Shown here: positions 17,388 to 25,397 of the stretch, in pieces
Layout of the letters: each line of letters starts with the position of its first letter
Position numbering within the stretch: the stretch's first letter is position 1
Made by a program: the position numbers and the translations under genes
Source: HGM12713 sp045593725
Lineage (GTDB): Bacteria; Bacillota; Clostridia; Oscillospirales; CAG-272
NCBI GenBank assembly: GCA_045593725.1
Contig: JAZNXE010000009.1
Coordinates: 1-62,323, forward strand
Reading direction: 5' to 3'
Length of the DNA stretch: 62,323 nt
The notes under the pieces: model-generated
Told to the model about the DNA's origin: nothing
The model's database searches: none
The model's input: the letters and a program-made list of their open reading frames with translations, nothing else

Positions 17388-18344
17388 TCAGTGATTTACG
17401 CTAATTTCTATATCTCCCGTATCGGTCGTTATCTCGCATCTGCCGCCCGAGGTGCTTCGCGGAATGTCAACGTCACCCGTATCGGTTCTTGCGGTGAATA
17501 TCTTGTCGGAGAGCAGAGTGCCAGATACGTCGCCAGTGTCTGTTTTTATGAGGATCTCGGCGGCGTCGCAGCGGTCGAATTTCACATCCCCCGTGCTTCG
17601 CTCCACAGAAATTTTTTCGGTCGCAATCACTTCCGTCAGGTATATCTTTCCCGTATTTCCGTCAGAGGTGAGATTTTTGCACGTAAGGCTTGTAAGATTG
17701 CTTTTTCCCGTGCTTACCTTTATTTTAACGTCACCCGAGCAGGACACGTCGGCAAGGGTTATCTTTCCCGTTGTTACCGAGAGGTCAAGGCTGTCAGCCG
17801 TTAGGTTTGCTATATCTATATCTCCCGTAGAGGTTTTTATTTTCGCCGTGCCCGAAACCGAGGCGCGGCTTTTAACGTCGCCTGTGCTTACCGAAATATC
17901 CATACTTGCAAATTTAAAATTCCGGGGTATATCCACGTCCCCCGTGCTTTCATCTATGGCAAGGTTAGAATACTCGCTTTCGGGCAGATATACGGTTATT
18001 TTGGTGCTTTCTATGCCTATGCCGATATACTGATACCATTTCTTCGTATTGACCTCGTTTACACTAAGAGTGCCGTCCTGCGCGCTGACGGTGTGTCTGC
18101 CCGTTGCAGCTTCATAGCAGACCACGCGGCAGCTCTCGCTATCCGAGGGAAGAAGCACAATATCGGCGGTATCTGTCTTTATAGATATATTGGTGAACTT
18201 TTCCGTGATATCGTGTATGTTGGTTTCGTATTTTTCGGTAGAGAGCTTTGTAAAATCCCAAAAATTCATTGCCATAGCCACGGCAAATATTATAAGTCCC
18301 GCTCCCACGAGGGAAGCCGCTATAATTATCAACACTTTGTTCAT
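17388..18344 (-). CDS. DUF4097-family beta-strand repeat membrane protein
   Basis: 318 residues: an N-terminal transmembrane helix (about 5-27) followed by a long series of short repeats of the form 'STGDVD/TGDI' spaced every 18-20 residues, which suggests a beta-solenoid outside the membrane. This is the DUF4097 pattern, which in Firmicutes commonly follows DUF1700 and PadR genes, exactly as here. The start ATG directly abuts the DUF1700 stop (1-nt overlap). A role in envelope sensing or as a surface scaffold has been proposed for relatives but cannot be shown from this sequence. Confidence 0.85.
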   Translation of the reverse strand: MNKVLIIIAASLVGAGLIIFAVAMAMNFWDFTKLSTEKYETNIHDITEKFTNISIKTDTADIVLLPSDSESCRVVCYEAATGRHTVSAQDGTLSVNEVNTKKWYQYIGIGIESTKITVYLPESEYSNLAIDESTGDVDIPRNFKFASMDISVSTGDVKSRASVSGTAKIKTSTGDIDIANLTADSLDLSVTTGKITLADVSCSGDVKIKVSTGKSNLTSLTCKNLTSDGNTGKIYLTEVIATEKISVERSTGDVKFDRCDAAEILIKTDTGDVSGTLLSDKIFTARTDTGDVDIPRSTSGGRCEITTDTGDIEISVNH

Positions 18345-18943
18345 TATGCCTCCTCCTTTTTAACGAAGCAATGCTTTATTCCAAGTATAACAGTCTTTGT
18401 AAGCAAGACCACACCCTCGGTGGCAGCCTTACTTCCGATAAACGCGAATATGCCGAGTCCTCCGCACACAAGTCCCGCTCCCAACATAGCAAGACCTGTG
18501 GTGAGATTGCCGCTTACGATGAAAATTACGCACAGGGCAATTCCCGCGGGGGAGCAGGCGGCGAGGGAGGCGAATACCGCCCAAGCGCATACCACCAGAA
18601 CCCAGAGTACCGCATAAAGTGTAATAATTACCGCAAAAGCCACAGCCAGAAGAGTGATCCATATAGGAGAGCCTACGGCTATAAGCACGATCTCCCAAGC
18701 GCTCAAAGCCCGCTTTGGCTTGACCTTATTTGTTACAAGCTTAGACAGAGGAATTTCGGACACTATCTGCGACGCTATTTCGTCGGTTGTGCCGATATCC
18801 GCTACCGCATCCTCCTCCGAAAGTCCTTCCTCTATTCTGTCGTCGATCATCTCGCAATAAAAGCTGATGCGCTCGGATGCTTCCTTTTGGGGAAGTCGTG
18901 AGAGCTTTGACTCAAGCTCGTTGATAAATTCCTGCTTAGTCAT
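18344..18943 (-). CDS. DUF1700-family integral membrane protein
   Basis: 199 residues. The soluble N-terminal segment 'FINELESKLSRLPQKEASER' (about 5-24) and the acidic 'EEGLSEEDAVADIGTTDEIA' (about 37-56) are characteristic of DUF1700 proteins. Four hydrophobic helices fill about 80-190. The family nearly always accompanies PadR regulators and DUF4097 proteins and is thought to modulate the regulator or an envelope response. The start overlaps the padR stop by 8 bp and the end meets DUF4097, giving a tight three-gene operon. Confidence 0.85.
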   Translation of the reverse strand: MTKQEFINELESKLSRLPQKEASERISFYCEMIDDRIEEGLSEEDAVADIGTTDEIASQIVSEIPLSKLVTNKVKPKRALSAWEIVLIAVGSPIWITLLAVAFAVIITLYAVLWVLVVCAWAVFASLAACSPAGIALCVIFIVSGNLTTGLAMLGAGLVCGGLGIFAFIGSKAATEGVVLLTKTVILGIKHCFVKKEEA

Positions 18944-19253
18944 TTTTATCCTCCTTGGTTACGAATTTATAAATGGACATAACCTCGCGCCATTCCTCCT
19001 TGAAATCCTCTATGCGCTTTAAGCCCGCTTCTGTAATATGATAGTATTTTCGCAGTCTGCCGCCGTGCTCACAGCTGTGAACTGTCAGCATTTTGGCAAG
19101 CTCAAGGCGCTTAAGTATAGTGTAGAGGGTGGACTCCGACAGCTCTATATACGGCTTCATATCCTTGATTATCTTGTAGCCGTAGGAGTCCTCGGTCTTT
19201 ATGGCAGATAACACGCATACGTCCAAAAGTCCGCGCTTTAATTGAATATCCAT
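18936..19253 (-). CDS. PadR-family transcriptional regulator
   Basis: 105 residues from the ATG at 19253, selected because GGAGG lies 8 nt upstream; the longer frame covers the promoter. The winged-helix core includes 'LLDVCVLSAI', 'YGYKIIKDM' and 'SESTLYTILKRLE', followed by the wing 'GRLRKYYHITEAGLKRI'. This is the short, PadR-s2-like form. It is first in the PadR-DUF1700-DUF4097 operon, and an inverted repeat overlies its promoter, so autorepression is likely. The ligand or signal is not evident. Confidence 0.9.
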   Translation of the reverse strand: MDIQLKRGLLDVCVLSAIKTEDSYGYKIIKDMKPYIELSESTLYTILKRLELAKMLTVHSCEHGGRLRKYYHITEAGLKRIEDFKEEWREVMSIYKFVTKEDKND

Positions 19254-19277
19254 ACAATACTCCTCCTTGCGTAATAC

Positions 19278-19309
19278 ATCATAACACGAAGTATTGTGCT
19301 TGTCAATAC
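19278..19309 (-). promoter_or_regulatory. padR operon promoter with inverted repeat
   Basis: Minus strand: TTGACA (19301-19306), 17-bp spacer, TATGAT (19278-19283). A perfect inverted repeat GTATTG-N7-CAATAC (19291-19309) covers the -35 and spacer and is a candidate PadR site. Confidence 0.7.
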
Positions 19310-19344
19310 ATTTTTGAAAATTTTTGGGATTTTTTGAAATATAC

Positions 19345-19397
19345 TTGACAGAGGGAGAATAACTGTGATATAATACATTTAACAATTAGGTTAAATG
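19345..19397 (+). promoter_or_regulatory. SdpR-like operon promoter and operator
   Basis: TTGACA (19345-19350), 18-bp spacer ending TGTGA, TATAAT (19369-19374). Directly downstream is the inverted repeat CATTTAAC-N6-GTTAAATG (19376-19397), placed to block transcription; a third half-site 'GTTAAAT' follows. Confidence 0.75.
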
Positions 19398-19416
19398 TTA
19401 AATAAAGGAGCGAAAA

Positions 19417-19692
19417 ATGGGAATTCAAAACACCATGAAGGCTCTCTCCGACCCCATACGCAGAGAAATACTTAATCTTCTGAAGGAGGGCAGAATGTCC
19501 GCGGGAGATATAGTTGAACGCTTTGAGGTGACGGGGGCGTCAATATCGAGGCATCTTTCGGTGCTTAAGGATGCCGACCTCATAAGGGACAGACGGGAGG
19601 GCAAGTACATTTATTACGAGCTTAACGCCTCGGTCCTTGAGGAAATAATGCTATGGATAGCGGATTTGAAGGGAGATAATGGAAATGATTAA
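19417..19692 (+). CDS. ArsR/SdpR-family repressor
   Basis: 91 residues, nearly all winged helix: 'MKALSDPIRREILNLLKEGR' at the start, recognition helix 'VTGASISRHLSVLKDADLI', wing 'REGKYIYYELN'. No cysteine metal-binding motif is present, so it is not a metal-sensing ArsR. It best fits the SdpR (autorepressor) branch, whose genes sit in front of an SdpI immunity-type membrane protein, as here. In Bacillus, SdpI sequesters SdpR at the membrane when bound by its toxin; a similar switch is plausible but inferred. The dyad between the -10 box and the start codon is its likely operator. Confidence 0.9.
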   Translation: MGIQNTMKALSDPIRREILNLLKEGRMSAGDIVERFEVTGASISRHLSVLKDADLIRDRREGKYIYYELNASVLEEIMLWIADLKGDNGND

Positions 19693-20785
19693 AAGAAATA
19701 AATTAAAGCTTATAATATCCTCGATAGTTATACTTCTTCCTATTCTTATAGGTATTTTCGGCGGTAGCATACTGCCCGAGGAGCTTGCGGTCCATTGGGG
19801 AATAGACGGAAATCCTGACGGCTGGATGAGCCCCACCGTATTTTTCATATTTCCCGTCATACTTCTGGGTATTCACTGGATATGTATGATAATCACCGCT
19901 GTTGTGGATAAGAACGCGGAGCAAAACGATAAAATAATGAACATGACCTTTTGGATAATACCCGTTATATCTCTGACCTCGGCGGGAGTTATTTTTACCT
20001 CTGCCTTGGGATATGCCTCAAATATGTATGCCATCATTCTTCTTATAATAGGTGTATCCTTTATCATTGTTGGAAACTATATGCCCAAAACCACGAGAAA
20101 CCTCACTATGGGTATAAAAATAAAGTGGGCAATGTCCAATGACGAAAACTGGAACGCTACCCACCGCTTCGGCGGAAAGGTAATGGTAGCGGTAGGCTTT
20201 TTGTGCTTCCTTATGATGCCTTTGCCCTCTGCGGCTTTCCCCTTTGTGGTTCTGCCTTTAATATTGGTGGTCGCAATTGCCCCCACATTATACTCATACA
20301 GATTTTACAAAAAGCAGCTACGAGAGGGAAAGGTAACCCGTGAGGAGTATGAAAGAGGATACGAAAAGCTTGTAGGTAATAAAAAGATTGCCCTTATAGT
20401 TACGTTGAGCATAACGGCTGTTCTGGTAATCGTATTGTCGATTATAATGTTTACGGGAAGTATAGAAACCACCCTCGGTGAGGATGCGATTACGGTCAAG
20501 GCTACCTATTGGAGCGACCTTGCCGTAAAATACGAGGATATTGACTCGGCGGAGTACCGCGCTGAAGGCGTTGAGGGAAGGAGAGTCAGCGGCTTTGGCT
20601 CGGCAAAATTGCTTCTGGGTATTTTTGAAAATGAAGAATTTGGCACATATACAAGATACACCTATACAGGAGATAAGCCTTGCGTCGTGTTGAAAATCAA
20701 TGAAAGAGCGGTGGTCATAGGTGCGGAGAACGAGCAGACCGTGAGGGACATCTACAATAGGATATCTGCCGAGATAGCCGAATGA
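19685..20785 (+). CDS. SdpI-like membrane protein with DUF1648 domain and C-terminal PH-like domain
   Basis: 366 residues from the ATG at 19685, 9 nt from a GGGAG; an ATG at 19679 sits too close to it. The N-terminal helix is followed by 'LAVHWGIDGNPDGWMS', the DUF1648 signature of SdpI-like immunity proteins, then further helices and 'GNYMPKTTRNLTMGIKIKWA', the SdpI core. After about residue 240 there is another helix and a soluble region resembling a bacterial PH domain ('YWSDLAVKYEDIDSAEYR'). SdpI proteins give immunity to membrane-acting peptide toxins and relay toxin presence to SdpR. The gene overlaps the repressor gene by 8 bp. Confidence 0.82.
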   Translation: MIKRNKLKLIISSIVILLPILIGIFGGSILPEELAVHWGIDGNPDGWMSPTVFFIFPVILLGIHWICMIITAVVDKNAEQNDKIMNMTFWIIPVISLTSAGVIFTSALGYASNMYAIILLIIGVSFIIVGNYMPKTTRNLTMGIKIKWAMSNDENWNATHRFGGKVMVAVGFLCFLMMPLPSAAFPFVVLPLILVVAIAPTLYSYRFYKKQLREGKVTREEYERGYEKLVGNKKIALIVTLSITAVLVIVLSIIMFTGSIETTLGEDAITVKATYWSDLAVKYEDIDSAEYRAEGVEGRRVSGFGSAKLLLGIFENEEFGTYTRYTYTGDKPCVVLKINERAVVIGAENEQTVRDIYNRISAEIAE

Positions 20786-20794
20786 GAGGTAGTT

Positions 20795-21670
20795 ATGAAC
20801 GTGATTAAAACTGAGTCTTTAACAAAATTCTATGGCAACGCACGGGGAATCGTTGACGTTACTCTCTCGGTGAGAGAGGGCGATATATTCGGGTTTATAG
20901 GTCCTAACGGAGCGGGGAAGAGTACGCTTATCCGCACACTGCTTGGGCTTATCTCTCCAAGCGAGGGCAGCGCGCGGGTGCTTGGAAAGGATATAAAAAG
21001 CGAAAGAAGCGAAATTCTGAGGAACGTAGGATATCTGCCCTCGGAAGCAGCGTTTTATAGCGGAATGAGGGTGGGAGATATACTGGCGCTTTCAGCAAAG
21101 CTTAGAAAGATAGATTGCAAAAAGGAATCCGAGCGTCTGTGCGAAAGACTGGAGCTTGACAGGACTAAGAAGATAGAGCAGCTATCCCTTGGCAACCGCA
21201 AAAAGGTGGGTATCGTCTGCGCTCTTCAGCACAAGCCCGCTCTTTATATACTTGATGAGCCGACCGGCGGACTTGACCCTCTTATGCAAAAGGAGTTCTA
21301 TGCTATACTTAAGGAGCGCAACGAGGAGGGGGCTACGGTGTTTCTTTCCTCTCACGTGCTCTCTGAGATAGGACGCTACTGCAAGAGCGCGGCGGTCATC
21401 CGCGAGGGACGTATCCTTGTTAGTGACAGCGTAGAGCGCCTTGGACATACGGGAGTCAAGCGCGTGACCCTCAGAGGCGTGAGAGCTATTCCCGAAATAA
21501 ATAACGCAAGGGATATAAAAATGGAAAACGACACCGTGAATTTTCTGTACAGCGGAAGGGCAACCGAGCTGACACGGGAGCTGAGCGGTCTTAGCTTTGA
21601 GGACCTTACCGTATGCGACCCCGACCTTGACGAGATATTTATGCACTACTACGCAAAGGAGGAGGCTTGA
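20795..21670 (+). CDS. ABC transporter ATP-binding protein
   Basis: 291 residues: Walker A 'GPNGAGKST', Q-loop region 'GYLPSEAAFY', a degenerate signature 'LSLGNRKKVGIV', Walker B 'LYILDEPTGGLD', H-loop 'LSSHVLSEI'. The 'LGNRKKV' signature and C-terminal extension are typical of DrrA/BcrA-like importers and exporters whose permease is encoded separately. The next gene is that permease, 1 nt downstream. Placed behind SdpR/SdpI-like genes, it probably exports or detoxifies a membrane-active peptide, which is inference from context. Confidence 0.92.
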   Translation: MNVIKTESLTKFYGNARGIVDVTLSVREGDIFGFIGPNGAGKSTLIRTLLGLISPSEGSARVLGKDIKSERSEILRNVGYLPSEAAFYSGMRVGDILALSAKLRKIDCKKESERLCERLELDRTKKIEQLSLGNRKKVGIVCALQHKPALYILDEPTGGLDPLMQKEFYAILKERNEEGATVFLSSHVLSEIGRYCKSAAVIREGRILVSDSVERLGHTGVKRVTLRGVRAIPEINNARDIKMENDTVNFLYSGRATELTRELSGLSFEDLTVCDPDLDEIFMHYYAKEEA

Positions 21671-21671
21671 T

Positions 21672-22457
21672 ATGACGGTTTTTCTTCACGAGCTTCGCAG
21701 AAATAAAATTGCTCTTATAATATGGAGCTGCGCTATCGCCTTTATGCTGGGAGTATGCGTAATAATATATCCCGAGATGTCGTCCCAGATGGGAGATATA
21801 AGCGAGATGTTCTCGGATATGGGTGCGTTTTCCGACGCCTTTGGTATGGATAAGCTTAACTTCGGTGAGTTTATGGGCTATTTCGGAGTTGAGTGCGGAA
21901 ACGTGCTCGGACTTGGAGGCGCACTCTTCGCGGCTATCGTGGGAGCTTCGGCTCTTGCCAAGGAGGAAAAAGAGCGCACCGCGGAATTTCTGCTGACGCA
22001 TCCTATATCGCGCACTAGGATAATAAGCGAAAAGCTTTTTGCCGCCCTCGCGCAGGTTTGTTTGCTTAACATATTTGTAGTTGCCGTTACCTGTGTATGT
22101 ATGCTTATAGTTCAGGTAGAGGCGGACGCGGCTGCTATGGCTCTGATTTTTCTTGCCTACCTTATATTACAGCTTGAGATAACCGCCGTTACCTTTGGTC
22201 TGTCGGCGTTCTTACGCAGGGGAGAGCTTGGCGTGGGACTTGGTCTTGTGTTTGCTATGTATTTTTTCAATATACTTGCGAATCTTACCGAGGATTTGAA
22301 ATTCCTCAAATTTATCACACCCTTTGGATATGCCGACGGGGCGCATATAATCCCCGAAAAATCCATAGAAATGAAGTATCTTGCCATAGGCTTGGCAATA
22401 TCCGCTGTGGGTATCGCCGCGGCGTACTGGAAATACAGGAAAAAGGATATAGCTTGA
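21672..22457 (+). CDS. ABC-2 type transporter permease
   Basis: 261 residues from the ATG at 21672 with GGAGG 6 nt upstream. Six hydrophobic segments are visible, with the ABC-2 family coupling segment 'LAKEEKERTAEFLLTHPISR' (about 96-115) followed by 'TRIISEKL'. It ends with the basic 'YWKYRKKDIA'. It forms the membrane part of the transporter with the preceding ATPase and closes the SdpR-like operon. Confidence 0.9.
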   Translation: MTVFLHELRRNKIALIIWSCAIAFMLGVCVIIYPEMSSQMGDISEMFSDMGAFSDAFGMDKLNFGEFMGYFGVECGNVLGLGGALFAAIVGASALAKEEKERTAEFLLTHPISRTRIISEKLFAALAQVCLLNIFVVAVTCVCMLIVQVEADAAAMALIFLAYLILQLEITAVTFGLSAFLRRGELGVGLGLVFAMYFFNILANLTEDLKFLKFITPFGYADGAHIIPEKSIEMKYLAIGLAISAVGIAAAYWKYRKKDIA

Positions 22458-22493
22458 CGCTGTTAAAATGATTTACATAATTTTGTGTAAATT

Positions 22494-22796
22494 CTAATGA
22501 AAGGGAAAAGCAGCCCATTTTCTTTTGGTCGGCGGTCTGTAGGATTTGAAAGGCTCTTGTTTGTAGGGACAGGCGTCTTCGACTGTCCGTGAAGCACAGA
22601 CCTCATTTCCGCAACCAAACGAAAAAACCACCCGATTGGGTGGTTTTTTATCGTTATCGCGACTGTGCCAATATTCATCATTGTTGGGATTGCATTGATT
22701 GGCATGGTTGTCGTTGTTGGCTTGGTATGCAGAATTGTTCGGGTTGTTTTGGTTATGTTGGTTAATAAGATCGATAGCCTTAGCTCCAAGTGAAGC
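22494..22796 (-). pseudogene. Remnant of a small Asn/Gln-rich protein gene
   Basis: A minus-strand frame, open from a stop at 22797-22799, reads 'LGAKAIDLINQHNQNNPNNS' then 'AYQANNDNHANQCNPNNDEY' and 'WHSRD'. These tandem 'NQxNPNN' phrases look like genuine small-protein sequence and not random translation. There is no start codon in this frame; an ATG with different reading frame lies at 22798-22800, so a 1-nt frameshift may have broken it. Beyond 22650 the frame runs through a terminator hairpin and a dispersed repeat, so only the first 50 or so residues look original. Low confidence. Confidence 0.35.
22556..22649 (+). repeat. Dispersed 'cacagacctc' repeat, copy 1, with terminator hairpin
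   Basis: Contains 'tgtagggacaggcgtcttcg' and 'actgtccgtgaagcacagac', then 'ctcatttccgcaaccaaacg' and the hairpin AAAAAACCACCC gatt GGGTGGTTTTTT (22622-22649). Related copies lie at 24195-24260 and 27167-27241. The first block is also present, split, on either side of the IS at 25603-26970. The hairpin probably ends the ABC transporter operon. Confidence 0.6.
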
Positions 22797-22846
22797 TCAT
22801 ACTAAATCGCAATTTGTGTCCGCACACGGATAAGTCCTCTTTTTCC

Positions 22847-22875
22847 TTGACAAAGCCGTAAAAGAGTGATATAAT
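22847..22875 (+). promoter_or_regulatory. LRR lipoprotein gene promoter
   Basis: TTGACA (22847-22852), 17-bp spacer ending GTGA, TATAAT (22870-22875). Confidence 0.8.
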
Positions 22876-22906
22876 AATCTCAACATATAAAAAAGGAGAC
22901 ATCACC

Positions 22907-24145
22907 ATGAAAAAGCTTCTTATTTCACTTCTGGCGCTTCTGCTTTGCCTCCCTTGCTTCGCCGCTTGCTTAAGCGATAATTCCGCCCCCTCGGACTTGA
23001 TGTTCACCATATCCGATGACGGTACATACGCCGAGGTAACCACCTGCAACGGCCAAGCCAAGGAGGTCGTGATACCCGACACATACGAGGGCCTCCCCGT
23101 CACAAGCATCGGTGAGAAAGCGTTCTACAGTTGCTCATTCCTTACAAGTGTGACTATCCCCGACAGCGTAACGAGCATCGGCAATAATGCGTTTGAGGCT
23201 TGCAACAGCCTTACGAGCATTACTATCCCCGACAGCGTAACGAGCATCGGTCAATATGCGTTCTTTAGTTCCGACCTTACGAGCGTGACTATCCCCGAGG
23301 GCATCGAGAGCATCAGCGAGGGTGCGTTCAAGAGTTGCGACCGCCTTACGAGCATTGCTATCCCCGACAGCGTAACGAGCATCGGTAAGGCTGCGTTCTC
23401 TAATTGCGAAAACCTTAAGAGCGTGACTATCCCAAACAAAGTAACGAGCATCGGTGAGCAAGCATTCGAATGGTGCACAAGCCTTACGAGCGTGATTATC
23501 ACCGACAGTGTAACGAGCATCGGTAAGGCTGCGTTCGCTAATTGCGAAAACCTTAAGAGCGTGACTATCGCCGACGGTGTAACGAGCATCGGCAATAATG
23601 CGTTTGAGGCTTGCAACAGCCTTACGAGCGTAACGATAGGCAACGGCGTTACAAATATAGGAGATAGAGCGTTCAATAACTGTTACAAATTAGTAGAGGT
23701 AATAAACAATTCTTCATTGAATATCGAAGTAGGCAGTGATACTTACGGAGGCATTGCGTATTACGCAAAAGAGGTACACGACGGAGAAAGTAAGATCGTA
23801 ACCAAGGACGATTTCCTTTTCTACACGTACGACGAGGTTAACTATTTGCTTAGTTACGTTGGGAACGCTACCGAAATCACCTTACCGGAAAATTATAATG
23901 GACAGAGCTATGAAATTTATAAATATGCTTTTTATGATCGCTGCTATGACCTTACGAGCGTAACTATACCCGTCAGCGTAACGAGCATCGGTGATAAAGC
24001 GTTCTTCTGTTGGGGCGGTATCCTTAAGAACATAAACTACGGCGGCACAATGTCGCAGTGGAATGCGATAAGCAAGGGCTCGGAGTGGAACTTCAACACC
24101 ATCGATCGCACCATCACTTGCACCGACGGAACTCTTTCAAAATAA
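22907..24145 (+). CDS. BspA-like leucine-rich repeat (LRR_5) lipoprotein
   Basis: 412 residues. Signal peptide 'MKKLLISLLALLLCLPCFAAC' is split here as h-region 4-16 and candidate lipobox 'FAAC' with Cys21; Phe at -3 makes the lipobox less typical. From about residue 60 it has nine 23-residue BspA repeats of the form 'LTSVTIPDSVTSIGxxAF', interrupted around 255-330 by a non-repeat segment, then one more repeat, and ends with the BspA-like cap 'GGTMSQWNAI'. Such proteins are surface-attached and common in host-associated bacteria, where they bind host or matrix proteins. Monocistronic with consensus promoter, GGAG RBS and terminator. Confidence 0.9.
   Translation: MKKLLISLLALLLCLPCFAACLSDNSAPSDLMFTISDDGTYAEVTTCNGQAKEVVIPDTYEGLPVTSIGEKAFYSCSFLTSVTIPDSVTSIGNNAFEACNSLTSITIPDSVTSIGQYAFFSSDLTSVTIPEGIESISEGAFKSCDRLTSIAIPDSVTSIGKAAFSNCENLKSVTIPNKVTSIGEQAFEWCTSLTSVIITDSVTSIGKAAFANCENLKSVTIADGVTSIGNNAFEACNSLTSVTIGNGVTNIGDRAFNNCYKLVEVINNSSLNIEVGSDTYGGIAYYAKEVHDGESKIVTKDDFLFYTYDEVNYLLSYVGNATEITLPENYNGQSYEIYKYAFYDRCYDLTSVTIPVSVTSIGDKAFFCWGGILKNINYGGTMSQWNAISKGSEWNFNTIDRTITCTDGTLSK
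23124..23640 (+). repeat. In-gene tandem repeats (69-bp period)
   Basis: DNA coding for the LRR units repeats nearly verbatim, for example 'gacagcgtaacgagcatcgg' in several units and a matched pair of 'ggcaataatgcgtttgaggc' blocks 414 bp (six units) apart at 23170 and 23590. Such identity allows slippage or recombination in repeat number. Confidence 0.7.
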
Positions 24146-24194
24146 GATTATTGACGATCAGCACTAAGCGTACCTCGCAGCGATAACCCGAAAG

Positions 24195-24260
24195 TCGTCA
24201 ATCACAGACCTCGTTTCCGCAACCAAAGCGAAAGACACCCGAATGGGTGTCTTTCGCTTT
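24195..24260 (+). terminator. Terminator of the LRR gene within dispersed repeat copy 2
   Basis: 'atcacagacctcgtttccgc' and 'aaccaaag' lead into a 16-bp perfect stem AAAGCGAAAGACACCC gaat GGGTGTCTTTCGCTTT (24225-24260). The flank matches copies 1 and 3, while the stem sequence differs but still pairs. Confidence 0.8.
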
Positions 24261-24339
24261 GTGTTATTTTAAAAAAATAGATGCCTCTATATTATGTCTT
24301 CTTGTCGTTCGTGTTTCTCACCGACAATTTCGAATTTGA

Positions 24340-24720
24340 TTATTTTATATTTTTTAGGTACGCCTCTATCTGTTTTATGACATTTATAAATTCCGTATCG
24401 CTCTTTCCTGTGGGATCGGGCAAGCCCCAATCACCATCGAAGGATCTGCCGATAAAGGGGCATCCAACGTCGCATCCCATTGAGATCGCAATGTCGGGCT
24501 GTGGTATCTTGTCAATGGTTTTGCTGTACTGTGTCAGCTCCATGTCGATGCCGTAAAGCTCCTTTATCAGCCGTACCGCATCCTGATTGATCTGCGGTTT
24601 GGTTTCCGTACCTGCCGAGTAAAAATCGAACTCTCCACCGCGCAGATGCTTTCCGAGAGCTTCCGCAATCTGACTGCGGCAAGAGTTATGAACACAGATA
24701 AACGCTATCTTCTTTTTCAT
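24340..24720 (-). CDS. Low-molecular-weight phosphatase/arsenate reductase (ArsC, thioredoxin type)
   Basis: 126 residues from the ATG at 24720, which overlaps the stop of the upstream gene (ATGA). The P-loop 'CVHNSCRSQIAEA' (CX5R-type active site, about 9-21) and the C-terminal 'DPTGKSDTEF' with the acid/base Asp are diagnostic of the LMW-PTP fold. 'ISMGCDVGCPFI' supplies the further cysteines (about 79-85) used in the disulfide relay of thioredoxin-coupled arsenate reductases. Arsenate to arsenite reduction is therefore the best guess; no arsenite pump or metal-sensing ArsR is nearby, so a phosphatase role is not excluded. Confidence 0.8.
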   Translation of the reverse strand: MKKKIAFICVHNSCRSQIAEALGKHLRGGEFDFYSAGTETKPQINQDAVRLIKELYGIDMELTQYSKTIDKIPQPDIAISMGCDVGCPFIGRSFDGDWGLPDPTGKSDTEFINVIKQIEAYLKNIK

Positions 24721-25397
24721 TTGAACGGACACCTCGCACTAATACATTGATTATTTTGTGCCGAGTGTACGCACTTGACCTCGTCAAGCTCCATCTCAAC
24801 TCCAAGGTGTTCTCTGACGAACTCAACGGCTTTAACAATAGCAAGATAGGAATCACGCTTACAGCAACGGGGGCCGCCGACCTCACCGATTGCACCAAGG
24901 GCAGAGGAGGTCATCTTGTTTGACAAGCCCCACGCCTCATTTGCAAGCGGAGTTGAACCTGTTACAATAGATACAAACATCCCTGCGCTTATGCCTGCAC
25001 CGCAAGCTCCCCAAAATCCACACGCACCGCCGGGAACTTTCTTTCCTCTTGCCTGTATCTCGGAGAGTGCTTTGGCAAGGTCAATATCACCGCCTGCGTT
25101 CTTATATGCCACGAGAAGTGCTGAGCCAACCATTACGTGATGCTCGGGGCCGTGCATATGGCAGAACGGCAAGACAAACATCTTTTGAATAATCTCGATA
25201 GGATTCTTAGAGGTTTCGGCAAGGCAAATGCCCATAATACTATCCATGCCCTGTGTGTGGCACTTGTTGCATATGTAGTGACCGTTCTCACAAGCGGTCT
25301 TGCTGTTTTCTTTTCTGTGGCAGATGGCACATTCCATTTGTTTCTCTGTTTCTAAATATTTCAGCGGCGCGGCGCAAATAAGGCATTCGTCTTTCAT
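24717..25397 (-). CDS. DUF5714-type cysteine-rich protein
   Basis: 226 residues from the ATG at 25397 with GAGG 6 nt upstream. The N-terminus has paired cysteines resembling a zinc ribbon or rubredoxin knuckle (CLIC near residue 5, CAIC near 23, then CxxC at 'CNKC'). The central 'GGACGFWGACGAGISAGM' (about 122-139) and later 'GGPRCCKRDSY' and 'CVHSAQNNQC' add more conserved-looking cysteines, suggesting a metal or redox centre. It is translationally coupled to the ArsC-like gene. I believe this is a DUF5714 domain; the biochemical function is unknown, and a link to arsenic or redox chemistry is inferred only from the neighbour. Confidence 0.7.
   Translation of the reverse strand: MKDECLICAAPLKYLETEKQMECAICHRKENSKTACENGHYICNKCHTQGMDSIMGICLAETSKNPIEIIQKMFVLPFCHMHGPEHHVMVGSALLVAYKNAGGDIDLAKALSEIQARGKKVPGGACGFWGACGAGISAGMFVSIVTGSTPLANEAWGLSNKMTSSALGAIGEVGGPRCCKRDSYLAIVKAVEFVREHLGVEMELDEVKCVHSAQNNQCISARCPFK

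Noticed and set aside
22649..22793. Plus-strand peptide rich in Ile and Val (IATVPIFIIVGIALIGMVVV)
   Set aside because: It looks like a membrane helix only because the complementary strand codes Asn/Asp-rich sequence; no start codon with RBS. The minus-strand reading is more protein-like.
23124..23640. Regular repeats that might be taken for a CRISPR array
   Set aside because: The 69-bp period is in frame with 23-residue LRR units inside a coding gene; no spacers of unrelated sequence, no cas genes.
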